Shown: positions 20,045 to 30,714, counted from the first letter of the stretch. The stretch is 64,000 bases of DNA from Agapetus fuscipes (GCA_951799405.1 OX637343.1:5084001-5148000), one strand, 5' to 3'. Notes: generated from the letters alone by a model not told the origin. A program made the numbers and translations.

Positions 20045-20205
20045 TAAATCTTGAAATTCTTATACACACATATTCAGGTACGTGTAAGTTCGCTACTTAT
20101 GCGACATTTAGAACTTACAGAAGAAAACCGAAACGCAAAGCAAACTGAGCTGCATATGTAGAGCAACTTATTGCCGAGCTGGCCTTTCGCCAACCACTTC
20201 ACATG
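20045..20205 (-). repeat. Decayed A fragment followed by SINE B fragment
   Basis: An A segment (about 20045-20120) with TACGTGTAAGTTCGC, then a B end (about 20127-20205) with the GAGCTGCATATGTAGAGCAAC and CAACCACTTCA blocks. Confidence 0.5.
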
Positions 20206-20320
20206 ATTGTTTGAAAATTTAGACTACGTTTATTTTAAGTCTGTAAATAAGATTGGAAAGACTTATCATACATTTTTGAATTTATTGTTTGTTTTTCATA
20301 CAGTTAATTTTTTTGTGGTC

Positions 20321-20570
20321 CCTTGACAAACATGTTTATAGCCTGAATGTTAATACTGTAAAATAATTATCAGTTTTTGCCAACACATCTGACTATTTCA
20401 GATAAAGTCGAGAAGAGTTCGAGGGTTGATGTTCATCTGGGTTTGTGTCTTATTTCGTGAATGGGCATGCAGCCTTTGTAAGCGCCCATCGTACACGAGT
20501 TTGTTTCTTGGCATGCATTTAATGTGTATCTTTAAAATTTATACTTACTTGTTACTTAGATTGTAGATCA
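20321..20570 (+). repeat. Family A, highly diverged copy
   Basis: Recognisable order of CTTGACAAACATG, ATACTGTAAAA, TTTCAGATAAAGTCG, GCATGCATTTAATGTG and TTACTTAGATTGTAG, with many changes. An old copy. Confidence 0.65.
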
Positions 20571-20732
20571 TTAATTAAGACATTTATACACTATTCCATC
20601 TATTTTAATAAAAAAACATAAATAACGATACATTCAATTGAACTGGCACTTTCAATGACTACAAACTATTCACAATGATTTAAATTAATTAAATATGAGA
20701 TGTTAATAATATTTCAGAAGTAAAAGAAAATT

Positions 20733-21107
20733 GTTACGAATGTATAGGTTCACTCCTGCGTGTTTTTGTGATTGTGTGCCTAGGCGTGTTTACTTGCTCT
20801 ATATGTGTGTGTGTGGACGTGCGTGTTTGACACTTTGAACTGTTGATACTTGTGGTACTCTCCGGAAATACCCATTCTAGAGGCGCCTCGACAATTCAGG
20901 ATCACGCGAGAATAGGCCTTGGTCACATATATAAATAGACTGAAGTTCTGTGAAGCATGCAGTGATCGATTAACGCTCAAGCCGTGAAACCGACAAATAC
21001 AAAAGTTGCAGAGTGAACCATATTATGTAATCAATTTGTTGAAAAATAAATGCTTTGAAATAAATGTAACCGAAATTTTATGTAAAATGAACCCGTGATA
21101 AAATCAT
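20733..21107 (+). mobile_element. Probable solo LTR, ends uncertain
   Basis: Starts TGTTACG; has TATAAATAG at about 20930, an Inr-like CAGTGATCG downstream and AATAAA signals at about 21045 and 21060. A clean CA end and target duplication were not found, so the right boundary is a guess. Confidence 0.45.
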
Positions 21108-21128
21108 AACGATATGATATGTTATGTT

Positions 21129-21358
21129 ATGCTTGACTGATAGGTTGGTTGGCTGACCCCCCGTGCTGTAAAAATCGGTTCACTTTTGCCAATGCCACCC
21201 CGGTTTCAGGGAAAAGCGGCAGGAGTTGCAAGGTTTATGTTCATGTGAGGTTTTGTTTATTTGTGCAGAATGTGTAGGCGCGAACCTGCATGTGCCTGCC
21301 TGTGGGCATGCATTTAATTTTAACATATCTTAGCAGCTTAGATTATAGATTATAGATA
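21129..21358 (+). repeat. Family A2 copy
   Basis: CTTGACTGATAGGTTGG, ATGCCACCCCGGTTTCAGGG, GCGAACCTGCATGTGCC and tail AGCTTAGATTATAG: reference for the A2 variant. Confidence 0.85.
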
Positions 21359-21811
21359 TATTGCGGTCGCCAACGGGTTGAATGTCACGACATTCGGTAG
21401 CTCTAAAACTGCTATAATTATTATTATTTCAATAAAAGCGTTCAAAGTCGCCATGCCGCGTCTCTCTCGCACACATCTCTAAGCGGGAAAGAGTGCAAGG
21501 GGAAAGAGAGCGGGTATATGGAATCGTGTATAAAGTGAATTAAACATAAATCTTCATCTCAATAAAATATTACAAAAATTAAACATGTATCCGGATTTTA
21601 TTTCAAACACATGGTTATGAGTGGTATTACAAAATCAAAGGTGGTAATCTAGCAATTGTCCAAAAAAATTATAAATATATGTAAACACGGAGAATCATTT
21701 TCTATTCATTTCTATACACCTAAAATTTTTCGAAAAAAATCCTAGATATCCGTTTTGTATTCCACACGAGTCACATTTAAAAGTACATAATATTATTAAT
21801 ATTATTGTGAG
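21359..21811. other. No feature recognised
   Basis: Includes a pyrimidine/purine-rich block near 21465-21520 and AT-rich sequence. Confidence 0.4.
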
Positions 21812-22100
21812 GAATGTTCACTTTTGCAAATGCCACGCCTTTTTTCAGGGAAAGGCGGTAAGAGTTGCACAGCTTGTGTTGAGTTGAGGTTTTGATTTTA
21901 AAACTGCACGCTTATGCATGCGGCATGTGTAAGCGTGAACTTACACGAGTTTATTCTTTTACTTTTATCCTTGTCTACAATGGTGTCATTCACACGCAAC
22001 AAATCCATGGCTCAACCTCCACCTAATATGAATTTTCCGTAAAAAAAAAAACGATGATTCGTGGATCAGATGTTGCTTTGTAAGCAACTTAGATTACACT
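21812..22100 (+). repeat. Family A2, split by an unknown insert
   Basis: A2 to about 21955, then about 120 bp of unrelated sequence with an internal A-run, then CAACTTAGATTACAC. Confidence 0.6.
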
Positions 22101-22204
22101 TGTTAATACAATGCTATTCGAGCTTTAAGCAAAAGGTTAAGGTTCGAATACGATGATGTTTAATCGTGACAAAAAAATAAGTTTTATTTTAACGTCAATA
22201 GGCA

Positions 22205-22240
22205 GTGGCCACCCCTAGCTGAATGACGACAAAAGCTACA
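22205..22240 (+). pseudogene. LINE E, extreme 3' end fragment
   Basis: GGCCACCCCTAGCTGAATG then GCTACAGG, abutting the foldback element. Confidence 0.55.
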
Positions 22241-22242
22241 GG

Positions 22243-22585
22243 ACCCTGAGTACGAGTTTTTTTACTTTATTCGAAGTAAAGTGAGCATAAAAGAAGAGAA
22301 TGCATGAAAAAGGTGATGGATATGAATTAATTGAAGGAGGTATGTCAGGATAGGAAAAAATGGAGACAGCTCTACAGAGGCTCTGGCCACCCCTAGCGGA
22401 ATGGCGACAGAGTTACAGTTACAGTACAATATTGTGTATTCGAGAAAAATGTATGTGAGCTTGTAAAGCACCCCTGGCAAAAAAAAAATCGAAACTTGTT
22501 TTGCCAGAGGTGCTTTACAAGTTCACATACATTTTTCTCGAATACTCAATACTTTGAGTAAAGTGAAAGAACTCGTACTCAGGGT
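22243..22585. mobile_element. Foldback element split by LINE E
   Basis: The right arm (about 22499-22585) is continuous. Its complement is in two pieces: 22243-22277 (CCTGAGTACGAG) and 22431-22483 (TATTCGAGAAAAATGTATGT), separated by a LINE E 3' end. Without that insert the arms would be about 87 bp with a loop of about 15 bases. Confidence 0.82.
22278..22430 (+). pseudogene. LINE E 3' fragment inside foldback arm
   Basis: 5'-truncated copy with ATGCATGAAAAAGGTGATGG, GGCCACCCCTAGCGGAATGG and tail GTTACAGTTACAGTACA. The surrounding palindrome defines both ends. Confidence 0.85.
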
Positions 22586-22599
22586 ACTGAGAGGAATGT

Positions 22600-23067
22600 T
22601 TTGTTTTCAAAAATGAGATAAAAACAAAATAATTTTGAAATGTTGCAAGTCAAAAAAACATGTTACCAACGAAAATATTAAAAAATATTAAAAAACCTTT
22701 TATCGGGTTTATGTTGAAAGATTTTTTTTTATTCTGTCAATAACCCAAATCATAAAAATGACAAGTTATGAGGCCTGTTCAAACGCGTTTAGTAGGCTGG
22801 CTAGTAGGTCGGGCAAGTAAGTTATTAAAAACATATTATGAGGTCCAATTATTATTTCTATAATACAGAACTATGCAAAAAAAATATTTTTTGTACGTTT
22901 TTTTTCTTGTGCATCTATAATCGTCAGTTATTTAATGTGACTTAATTTTAATGAAATGGTTGGTCAGCCTCAAACCAGCCTTCTGTCAAGGAACATATTT
23001 AAGTGATATTATTTTATCTATAAATGACTTTTATTCTGTCAGCGTTAATCTCAAAAATTTTTTTTCA
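22600..23067. other. Mostly unrecognised; small reverse family A 5' fragment
   Basis: AT-rich. A reverse A end (GGTCAGCCTCAAACCAGCC) lies at about 22957-22995. Confidence 0.45.
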
Positions 23068-23350
23068 ATAGATTTGTGAAGAGGAATGCGATTAACCAAC
23101 CTATTTCGCATGGCCAGAAACAGGTACTATGTATTGTGTATTGTGTATGTACATTATCTATTAATATATCATCATTTAATATTTTCATTATCATATGTTC
23201 ATTAACAATTAGCTAATGACATCTGTTGACCCAGGGTAAAAGTTGTTGTCGGTAGGACACGGCGCAGGCGGGTTTCAAACTTGCGATTGTTTCAAAAACG
23301 CAAATTCGAATACCCGAAGCCTTATTCCCTTGACCATACTAGTTATATAT
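23068..23350 (-). repeat. SINE D, reverse copy
   Basis: TAGATTTGTGAAGAGGAATG at the tail side, CATGGCCAGAAACAGG, TGTTGACCCAGGG, and the head complement GCGGGTTTCAAAC. Confidence 0.7.
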
Positions 23351-23994
23351 GGATCTATATTTTTATGTACGGAAAATTCTGTTTAGGCTGCATATGAGCC
23401 ATGGATTTATAGAGTGAGAGTAGCACAAGAGTGACATTAATTAAAAAATGAAATGTTTTAACTGTTTGTCTATTTAACATATAAAATAAAAACGTTCTTT
23501 CATTGAACTAGCTAAAAAATAACGTTACGAAAAAAATCTCGAATGCTTGCGATGGTATTAACTTGTAATTATCAAAAGAGTAATAAGAAATTAAATTAAA
23601 AAAAAAAATGTCACAATGTTAACAGTCAACACACAAACCTAAAAAAAATTCACTTGCGTCGTATGAATGGAACTTAATATTTTTTCAATAAGGTAGGCCA
23701 ACATATATATATATACATAAATGCGGACCAGAATTCCACTTCATTCTTTTTTTCTTAACCTCCGTCATAAGCTGATCCACGATCGAGATACGTCGGAAAA
23801 AAATATAATACATATCATTCCGTTTTAATAATAATTATTATTTTTAAATTTCATCGATCTAAAAACGTATGGATAAATCAATTAATTAAACATCGAAACA
23901 AAATATGACAGTTTAATAATGTATCTGAATATTTGTTGATAACTTAATAAAAGCGGATTTAGCTTTAAAAATTAAAACAACTGTTTTTATTAAT
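23351..23994. other. AT-rich, no feature recognised
   Basis: No gene or repeat recognised. Confidence 0.4.
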
Positions 23995-24118
23995 TATTAT
24001 TTATTTGGATGATTTATGTGGGGAGAGCTGTTTTTGTGTTAATCACACCTCAAGAGCCCTCTGCGAGCATGGTCGTCGGCATAGAAAGCGCCGATTTTCA
24101 AGCAAGACCCAATTGCTG

Positions 24119-25579
24119 AACCATTAAGGTTTATTTTAAATCTGTGTGTTGAACAATGTGAATTTCCTCAATTTTGGAAGTTAACAAGAGTCATTCCCAT
24201 ACACAAAGCAGATACAAAAACAGATGTCCGAAACTATAGACCTATCTCTATCTTATCGACATTTGCGAAGATCTTTGAAAGTTTAATTCATAAAAACTTA
24301 CTGATTAACATTAAATCACGTATTACCATTCATCAACATGGCTTCCTACCAAAGAGGTCTACAATTTCCAATCTTCTCACATTAAGTGCAGAAATAGCCG
24401 AAAATCTGGATTCTCAGCACCAGACTGATGTGGTATATACGGACTTTTCTAAAGCATTCGACAGGGTAGACCATGACGTCCTACTCAAGAAAATGCACAT
24501 ATTTGGATTAAGTAAATCTCTTCTCTTACTTTTCGCATCATATTTAAGAAATAGACAACAATATGTTGATATTAATGGCTATACATCATTAACAGTTCAA
24601 CCACTTTCTGGAGTCCCGCAAGGATCCAATTTGGGCCCACTGGCTTTCCTTATATTTGTCAATGACGTTGTTGGCATCATAAAACATAGTTCGTGTCTAT
24701 TATACGCAGATGACTTGAAGGTCTATACAAAGATTATAGACACTCAATGCTGCGTAAAATTACAGGAGGACTTGAACGCATTAGCAGTTTGGGCTGAGCA
24801 AAACAAACTCTTCTTAAATTTTAAGAAATGCGTTATCATGTCCTTCACTAAATCTCATAATCCCACTTTTCATGAGTATAGTATAGGTGGGCAAATACTA
24901 ACTCGTGTGACCTCATTTAGGGATCTGGGAGTTGTCTTTGATCCCGGACTGAATTTCTCAGACCATATGACGCAGTTGACGACCGAATGCTATCGGCTTC
25001 TGGGCTTTGTTATTAGACTCTGTAAACAGTTTACAGAGCCCAGGGCGATGGCGGATGTCTTCAGCTGCGTCGTTCGATCTAAATTAGAGTACGCTGTTGA
25101 GGTGTGGACACCTCATCAGCGGAAGTACATTAATATGTTAGAACAGCTCCAGAAGAAGTTCCTGAGGTACCTCCTCATGAGAACGCAGGGAAACTACCCT
25201 CAGTTCATGCACCATGAGGACCTGCTTCGGGAAACTGGCTTCAGGAGCTTAGAAACTAGGCGCAACGGGACCCTGATGGTGCTCACTTATAAAGTCATCA
25301 ATGGTTTAATAGACAGTCCCACCCTGTTGGAGGGTTTCAGGTTGTTTGTACCAAATTACTATAATCGGGGGCGAGGTCATGATCTTTTTCATCTACCAAT
25401 GAGCCGCACCGATGTCTTGGCACAGCATCCTTTAACTCGGAGTGTCAAACTCATTAATGAGGCAAAAATAGATATATTTCAATATAATGTAGACACCTTC
25501 AAAAGTATGGTAAAAGAGTTCCTCCCAGCGTGTTGATGGCTGTGAGGGTGCACTGTAATTAGGGCAACCTGTTGTGCAC

Positions 25580-25659
<80 letters not shown>
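24119..25659 (+). mobile_element. LINE-1w, 5'-truncated non-LTR retrotransposon
   Basis: About 1.54 kb ending in an uninterrupted A-run of about 79 nt (25581-25659). The SINE C target sequence AATTGCTGA on the left reappears as AATTGTTGTA after the poly-A, a slightly diverged target duplication. The short 3' UTR has complementary blocks GGTGCAC and GTGCACC before the poly-A. A second, shorter copy lies on minus at 44719-45217. Confidence 0.92.
24121..25536 (+). CDS. LINE-1w reverse transcriptase, N-terminally truncated
   Basis: Product: RNA-dependent DNA polymerase of a non-LTR retrotransposon, which copies element RNA at a nicked target. An uninterrupted frame of 471 codons opens at the truncation point (PLRF...), so the true start codon is lost upstream. 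Visible in order: RNYRPISILSTFAKIFE, HGFLPKRST, TDFSKAFDRVDHDVL, LSGVPQGSNLGPLAFLIF and the catalytic YADD (24703-24714), then a C-terminal region with EYAVEVWTP, FRSLETRRN and RGRGHDLFH. The endonuclease domain is absent. Domain style suggests the CR1/Jockey group by family knowledge; the clade is an inference. Without endonuclease and 5' end it cannot move by itself. Confidence 0.9.
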   Translation, partial: PLRFILNLCVEQCEFPQFWKLTRVIPIHKADTKTDVRNYRPISILSTFAKIFESLIHKNLLINIKSRITIHQHGFLPKRSTISNLLTLSAEIAENLDSQHQTDVVYTDFSKAFDRVDHDVLLKKMHIFGLSKSLLLLFASYLRNRQQYVDINGYTSLTVQPLSGVPQGSNLGPLAFLIFVNDVVGIIKHSSCLLYADDLKVYTKIIDTQCCVKLQEDLNALAVWAEQNKLFLNFKKCVIMSFTKSHNPTFHEYSIGGQILTRVTSFRDLGVVFDPGLNFSDHMTQLTTECYRLLGFVIRLCKQFTEPRAMADVFSCVVRSKLEYAVEVWTPHQRKYINMLEQLQKKFLRYLLMRTQGNYPQFMHHEDLLRETGFRSLETRRNGTLMVLTYKVINGLIDSPTLLEGFRLFVPNYYNRGRGHDLFHLPMSRTDVLAQHPLTRSVKLINEAKIDIFQYNVDTFKSMVKEFLPAC

Positions 25660-25662
<3 letters not shown>

Positions 25663-25740
25663 TTGTAGGGGGGGATAAACCTATGGTGACCGGTCTTTGG
25701 TAAAGGCAGATTAATTAATCAACCCAGCAAAGAGCACATA

Positions 25741-25989
25741 TCGCACGTTTAATAATAAAGAGCAATTACTCAAAAAACAAGAATGTTGGGAAATCACGTT
25801 TGAAGTTCAGACTACCAATACAACTTGTATAGGATGAAAAAGGCGGCCGATGTTTTATCTCGGTCATATTCGTCCAAATTGAACGGCTGTCGCATTCTAC
25901 CTATTCTTCTCGCATTGTTCTTGCGTTTTATTACAAAATCTCGATATTCCCAATTTTCGAGTTATTTCTCTTTATTATTAAGCGTGCGA
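25741..25989. mobile_element. MITE-5, 249 bp, TA target
   Basis: Terminal inverted repeats TCGCACGTTTAATAATAAAG and its near-complement at 25968-25989 (one mismatch), flanked by TA on both sides. Inserted in SINE C. TA duplication suggests a Tc1/mariner-type mobiliser (inference). Confidence 0.78.
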
Positions 25990-26144
25990 TATTATGAAAA
26001 TAAAGTATTCTTTCGATCTCCGCCGGGATTCAAGCCCGCTACCTTTGAATCTCGAGTGTGAAGTGTTAGGACAAAGATGTGGCATATCACCATACGCAGT
26101 CGCAACCCTAGAATTATTAAAAATTTACAAAAAAAAAGTATCTG

Positions 26145-26297
26145 TCGCCATTCCGCTAGGAGTGGAAAAGCCTCTGCAGAGCTGCCTCCATTTCTTCCTA
26201 CCCTTACAACCCTCTTTCAATTCATTCATATCCATCCCTTTTTTCATACATTTCCTTCTTTTACATTCGCTTTGTATATTCCATTCTTTTACAACTG
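26145..26297 (-). pseudogene. LINE E 3' fragment, reverse
   Basis: GCCATTCCGCTAGGAGTGG and the complementary coding region for the MKKxxDM and KExCxDRKKW blocks. Confidence 0.75.
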
Positions 26298-26299
26298 AC

Positions 26300-26513
26300 A
26301 TAGTGCTGATTCACTGATTTGAGAAATCGGGGATGAAACATTTTACTGGGTGTAACTTCTCATAGTAAGTGAACTAATTATAAGGGAGTGCTCATGACAA
26401 ACTTCATAACTACAGGATTTTTACACTGTTTTATTGTTTTTTTATCGTAAAAAAAATAGGAAAAAAGTGCATTTATCTGAGAAGCTCATGTTAGCTTAAT
26501 ATTGTTGCGAACT
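26300..26513 (+). mobile_element. MITE-1, both ends eroded
   Basis: From TGCTGATTCACTGATTTGAG to GCATTTATCTGAGAAGC. The right end's own inverted repeat is missing. A lone right end is at 27104-27130. Confidence 0.7.
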
Positions 26514-26590
26514 TCGAAGACAGGCGCTCGTACACACATAGGTACATCAAAATGACTACACACACCAATGCACGTAATATAGAATCATCT

Positions 26591-26793
26591 AGTTCACTTT
26601 GCCAATGTCACCCCTGTCTTGAAGTCAAGAGTTGCAGGGTGTATGTCCATTTGAGATTTGGTTTTATGTTGTAGGTTCACATGAGGCATGTGCAAGCGCG
26701 AACTTGTACGTGTCTGGTTGTGAGAATCCATGTAATGTGAATCTCCAATGTAACATATTTTTGCAACTTAGATAAGATTAGATTAGATTAGTA
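26591..26793 (+). repeat. Family A copy, 5'-truncated
   Basis: AGTTCACTTTGCCAATGTC to a (GATTA)n tail; lacks the usual TTTCAGGGAAGG. Confidence 0.82.
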
Positions 26794-27374
26794 GGCCCTG
26801 GTAGTGTGCGTAAATATTCTGGTGATGGAATAGTCCAGAAACCGGGAGAATGATCTCTCCGCTCTAGTATACAAGGGGTCAAAATGTTAGGACAGAAGGA
26901 GTTGCAATAAAGCTCTTTAGAGGTAACACATACACCAGTGATTCTCAAGTGTGTTACTCAAGTACCTAATCGAAAACAAAGCTGTTTTTCTTTTATCCTT
27001 AGTGAAATAAATTGTTCATTGTAAAAAAAAAATGTTTAAAATAAATTCCGGCATTTTTATTTAAAAATAATCCAGCTAAGAACGTAACAAAGTATAACTT
27101 ATTCATTTTTAGTTTTAAGGTATCGATATGTCCATTCTCCATGTCTGTAGTTAGCCGCAGCAATATAAGAATAAAGGATTACTTTATAAAACGTGTTTTT
27201 GGTCGGAAAACAATAAACCTTAATAATGCCTCATAAAACAGTTAATTGATGCTTTCCTAGCGTATGTAGAAAAAACAAAACAACACAGTTTTACAACCTA
27301 ACTGCACTTCGTAATATTCTTTCACTATTTTCTCTTTTATCGGAGGTGGGCAACGCTTTTTGTACACATGAAAA
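26794..27374. other. Mostly unrecognised spacer with MITE-1 right end
   Basis: Only 27104-27130 (TTTTAAGGTATCGATAT) is assignable, as a MITE-1 right end. Confidence 0.45.
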
Positions 27375-27605
27375 TACAGAGGAAATGTAGAAGGGAAAAG
27401 AGCACAGAGAAGACCGAGAAAAGTATGGCTGGCTCAGATTGGGGAAAGTTTTGAAAGAATGGGATATACAAAGCGAATGTAAGAAAAATAAATGTATGAA
27501 AAGGGTGATGGTTATGAATGAATTGAAAGAGGTATGCATGGATAGGAAAAAATGGAGGCAAATCTGCAGAGGCTCTAGCCCCCCCTAGTGGAATGGCGAT
27601 AGAGA
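27375..27605 (+). pseudogene. LINE E 3' fragment
   Basis: Degraded GRPRKVWLAQI-type coding with frameshifts, ATGAAAAGGGTGATGG, and CCTAGTGGAATGGCGATAG. Confidence 0.75.
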
Positions 27606-27621
27606 AATTGTTACGGGCACG

Positions 27622-27812
27622 CTATTAAGCTACACATATAGTGTAACTACTTGCCGCATTTTTCCGAACGGGTTCCCTTTGGCGAGTGGAACCTATTTAT
27701 TTTTTACAGATAAAGGGGCCGGCCTTACACCAACCACTTCAGTTGGAATGTGAGTTTCCTACCTCCTGAGTGGGCTGGTGCTCATTTCTTGTGAAGGCTG
27801 AGTAAAGCCTGA
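27622..27812 (-). repeat. SINE B, reverse, head missing
   Basis: CTACACATATAGTGTAAC through CAACCACTTCAGTTGG to GTGAAGGCTGAGTAAAGCC. Confidence 0.78.
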
Positions 27813-27892
27813 ATTAATAAATGAACAAAACATATCTCCAAAGTGGAACGCACCAAAAAAATGTACGATAAATATTGTTTTTTAATATATAT

Positions 27893-27957
27893 ATATATAA
27901 TTGGATAATTTATTTGAAGCGCCGTTTTTGTGTGTAGCACACCTCAAGGGCCCTTTT
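27893..27957 (-). mobile_element. L2/CR1-like LINE, 3' end only
   Basis: Reverse strand reads GGGCCCTTGAGGTGTG then CACACAAAAACGGCGC and an AT-repeat tail. GGGCCC and AAACGGCGC match the LINE at 37848-38288 better than SINE C1. Confidence 0.6.
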
Positions 27958-28041
27958 AAATACATCAATTGGTGGCAACATTTCTTAAGTTTAATATTTT
28001 ATTTCTGTAAGTTTATAATTTAGATGAATAATTGATAACAA

Positions 28042-28760
28042 CGTCTATTTTTTTCATTACTGTCACTCTTTTATTAAGTCCATTAAGTTTAAAAAACAAA
28101 AACGACATATTAAGGGTATAAAGCTCTCTTAATGTCACTCTTATACTTTAAGAAACTTTATTTCTTTCAAAAAAACGACAGTTTTAGGATCGTTGCCATT
28201 TCAGTAACAATAACTTGAAAGAAAAAAAAATCTTTATATTACAGACAGTAGAGATTTGAAAATTTCTATGTAAATTTAAAATTGCGTTTGGCTGTAAAAT
28301 ATAAATAATAAAAATAACAAGTACAAAATATGTGAAGTCATATATTATAGAAATAAGTTGATGAGTTGGCGAGAAAAATTGCTACGTCCATTTTTTTGCA
28401 TCTCCCGTTCGTTTCAAGACTTGATTGATTTTTCAAATGCCCCGAAGCGGTTTCATTATATACGTCAAAAAATCAAACAACATATTCAAAAATGCCCTCT
28501 TTAACGTTAACATCATGCACGGAACATCCGCCAGAGCATCTAATTTCTAAGCAGAAAGTCTGGGTTCATAATCACGAGGATGCTATAAGAGATTACCTAT
28601 TTTAAGAGTGTGACATACCATAAAGCTGTTGTTTTCGTTTCTTAAACTTTATGGTCTTGGTAAAAGAGTGACAGTAATCAATTATTTATCTAAGCTTTAA
28701 ACATTTAAAAAAATACGTAACCTAACCTAAAAATTGTCACCAAAAAAAATATAAAAAAAA
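28042..28760. repeat. Repeat G, inverted arms
   Basis: AGAGTGACAGTAAT and adjoining TTTAAACTTTATGG-like sequence occur forward at 28607-28760 and reversed at 28042-28122. A third forward copy is at 54772-54945. Between the arms I see AT-rich sequence and no transposase. Could be a MITE-like family with long terminal inverted repeats. Confidence 0.55.
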
Positions 28761-29000
28761 CACGTGTTTTTCACAATTTTATCCTTTTTTTGTATGCGCT
28801 ATAGAAATTGTAAATTATTGTTCTTTCTTTTTAATAACAAAATTATACATTGGTTAATCTCACCAAGAAGAAAAGGTTTTCGTCAAGGGGTCCGACGGGA
28901 ATCAAACCAACGCTGCTTTTATTGAAAACACGCTGGTCGAAATTACCGTCTTGATTCGCTTGGCTATGTCCAATGTCCATGCTCTAACAGTCTAACGCGC
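28761..29000. other. Unrecognised; possible tRNA-like relic
   Basis: GGGAATCAAACCAACG near 28900 resembles a reversed B box but the rest is too decayed. Confidence 0.35.
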
Positions 29001-29280
29001 TGACAAAACGTGTAAGTTCGCGTTTACGCTCACCAAGAACCCTGTTACTTTTGCCGACTTTCACTTAAACAGGGGTACTGTAACTGTAACACTGTCAGCA
29101 TTCCGCTAGGGGTGGCCAGAGCCCCTGTAGAGCTACCTTCATTTACTATCCTTACACACCTTTTTCGATGCATTCATATCCATCACCATTTTTTTCTTTA
29201 ACATTAACTTTGTATATCCCATTCTTTCACAATCTCCTCAATCTGGGGTGCCATTGGCAAAAGTTTTTACAGTTTTCACA
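29001..29280 (-). repeat. Family A, reverse, interrupted by LINE E
   Basis: AAACAGGGGT at 29067-29076 continues as GGGGTGCCATTGGC at 29245. Confidence 0.78.
29077..29244 (-). pseudogene. LINE E 3' fragment with 5 bp duplication
   Basis: Starts on plus with the tail ACTGTAACTGTAACACTG, then ATTCCGCTAGGGGTGGCC. GGGGT is present at both junctions (29072-29076 and 29245-29249). Confidence 0.82.
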
Positions 29281-29811
29281 ATTTAAAATGAATAAACAAT
29301 AATCGGTTCACATCTTGAATTAATACAAAACGAAAAACTTTGCAATTAAGAACGCACACAAAAAAAAATGTATTTAAAAGTATTTTAGGTTGCAAAAAAA
29401 AAAAAGTCTAATCATCACATTTTAAACGTATCGATAGAGGTTTAAAGATGGCGGAGCAAAAAAAAAATCATCTCCGAAATACAAAGGCCGAATGATATGT
29501 ACTTGCAGACTTAATTTACTGGCAACTTTTTTTTATGCCTTTGCATATTACGGGGGTTTTTTTTTGCTCGGGCCAAACTGATTGTATTCTGTACGAACAA
29601 TTTTATAAACCATTCAAATCGAATAATATATATGTATGTATGTGATTTTTTTAAGTCGTCTCATATGAACATTAAGTTTAAGATATATCAGCGGAATATT
29701 TACCGCAAATTTGTTTTTTTTTTCGTACTAATGTGGTTTTGAAATAATGATGAAAATTGGACTTGGCAGTATTTTCTTCCATGCCTGCAGGTGAATATTT
29801 ATTTTTATTAG
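29281..29811. other. AT-rich, no feature recognised
   Basis: Long homopolymer runs; nothing supportable. Confidence 0.4.
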
Positions 29812-30045
29812 GTTTATATGAGGCTGACCACCCATACTGTAAAAAAATATCATTTCGCGATGCCACCCCTGTTTCATGGCAGGTCGGCAAAAGTTAAAGG
29901 GTTTATTGCTCATTTGAGGTTTGGATTTTATGTTGTAAATGCACATGTGGCATGTGTAAGCGCGAACTTGTACGTGTCTTCTAATGGGAATGCATTTAAT
30001 ACGAATCTTAAAAGTAAAATATCTTTGCAATTTAGAATATTGATT
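29812..30045 (+). repeat. Family A copy
   Basis: TATATGAGGCTGACCACCC to TTTGCAATTTAGAATATTG. Confidence 0.82.
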
Positions 30046-30094
30046 AAAATTTATATTTTACAATATAAAAACAAAAATAAACGGCATTTCATTC

Positions 30095-30388
30095 ATTGAC
30101 TTATAGGTTGGCATGAGGCCGACTACCCTTCGTTTTAAAACCAATGTCAATTTATCGGTTCACTTCTACCAATGCCACTCCTGCTCAATTCGGCAGGAGT
30201 TGCAAGGCTTTTGTGTTCACGCTTTATTTTGTACTTACACATGCAGCATGTGTAAGCGCAACAATTAAATGGACAGAAACGCTACAAGCTACAATGTATG
30301 CCGACTTTCCCAGAAACAGGAATGACATTAGTAAAAGCGCAATTATTTTTACAACAAAGGTAGTCAGCCTTATACCAACATACCAAGT
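30095..30388. repeat. Family A2, forward then reverse fragments
   Basis: Forward 30095-30262 (TTGACTTATAGGTTGGC to CATGTGTAAGCGC), then reverse 30285-30388 (CCGACTTTCCCAGAAACAGG to CAGCCTTATACCAAC): a potential hairpin. Confidence 0.7.
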
Positions 30389-30714
30389 TAAAAAAAATAT
30401 CAAAATAAAAAATATAATCATTCTAGGTTTTTTAATTGGCTCTATGAAGATATTTTTTTTATCTTAAATTATATTTTTATGATTTTTCTTTTTGTTTTTA
30501 GATTTTTGTACCTAGACTGTTCGAAATACATGTTTTTAAATTAAAAAAATAATAATAATATCAGTTAATGAAGGTCTTGGATCAATTTTACCAAATTCCA
30601 CAGTTTTATGATCCAAAAAAAACACGGCTACATTACCTCTAACATATGCCAGTAATCAGAAACCTTTTTCAAAATCAAAATTGTTCTAAATTATTTTTTT
30701 ATAATCTATGATCA
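30389..30714. other. AT-rich, no feature recognised
   Basis: Nothing supportable. Confidence 0.4.

Larger units (their letters stand above)
23995..26065 (-). repeat. SINE C1, reverse, split by LINE-1w and MITE-5
   Basis: Three pieces of one SINE C: 24020-24118 (tail to GACCCAATTGCTG), 25661-25740 (GGTGACCGGTCTTTGG to AGAGCACATA) and 25990-26065 (the CTCCGCCGGGATTC B-box region). Piece order and orientation match an uninterrupted copy such as 61553-61839. Confidence 0.82.

Noticed and set aside
20733..21107. Exact boundaries for the second LTR-like unit
   Set aside because: No terminal CA with matching flank duplication could be found; the end is only approximate.
24430..24432. Translation start of the LINE-1w frame at 24430
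   Set aside because: The codon there is GTG, and the same frame is open and homologous to reverse transcriptase back to 24121, so it is internal.
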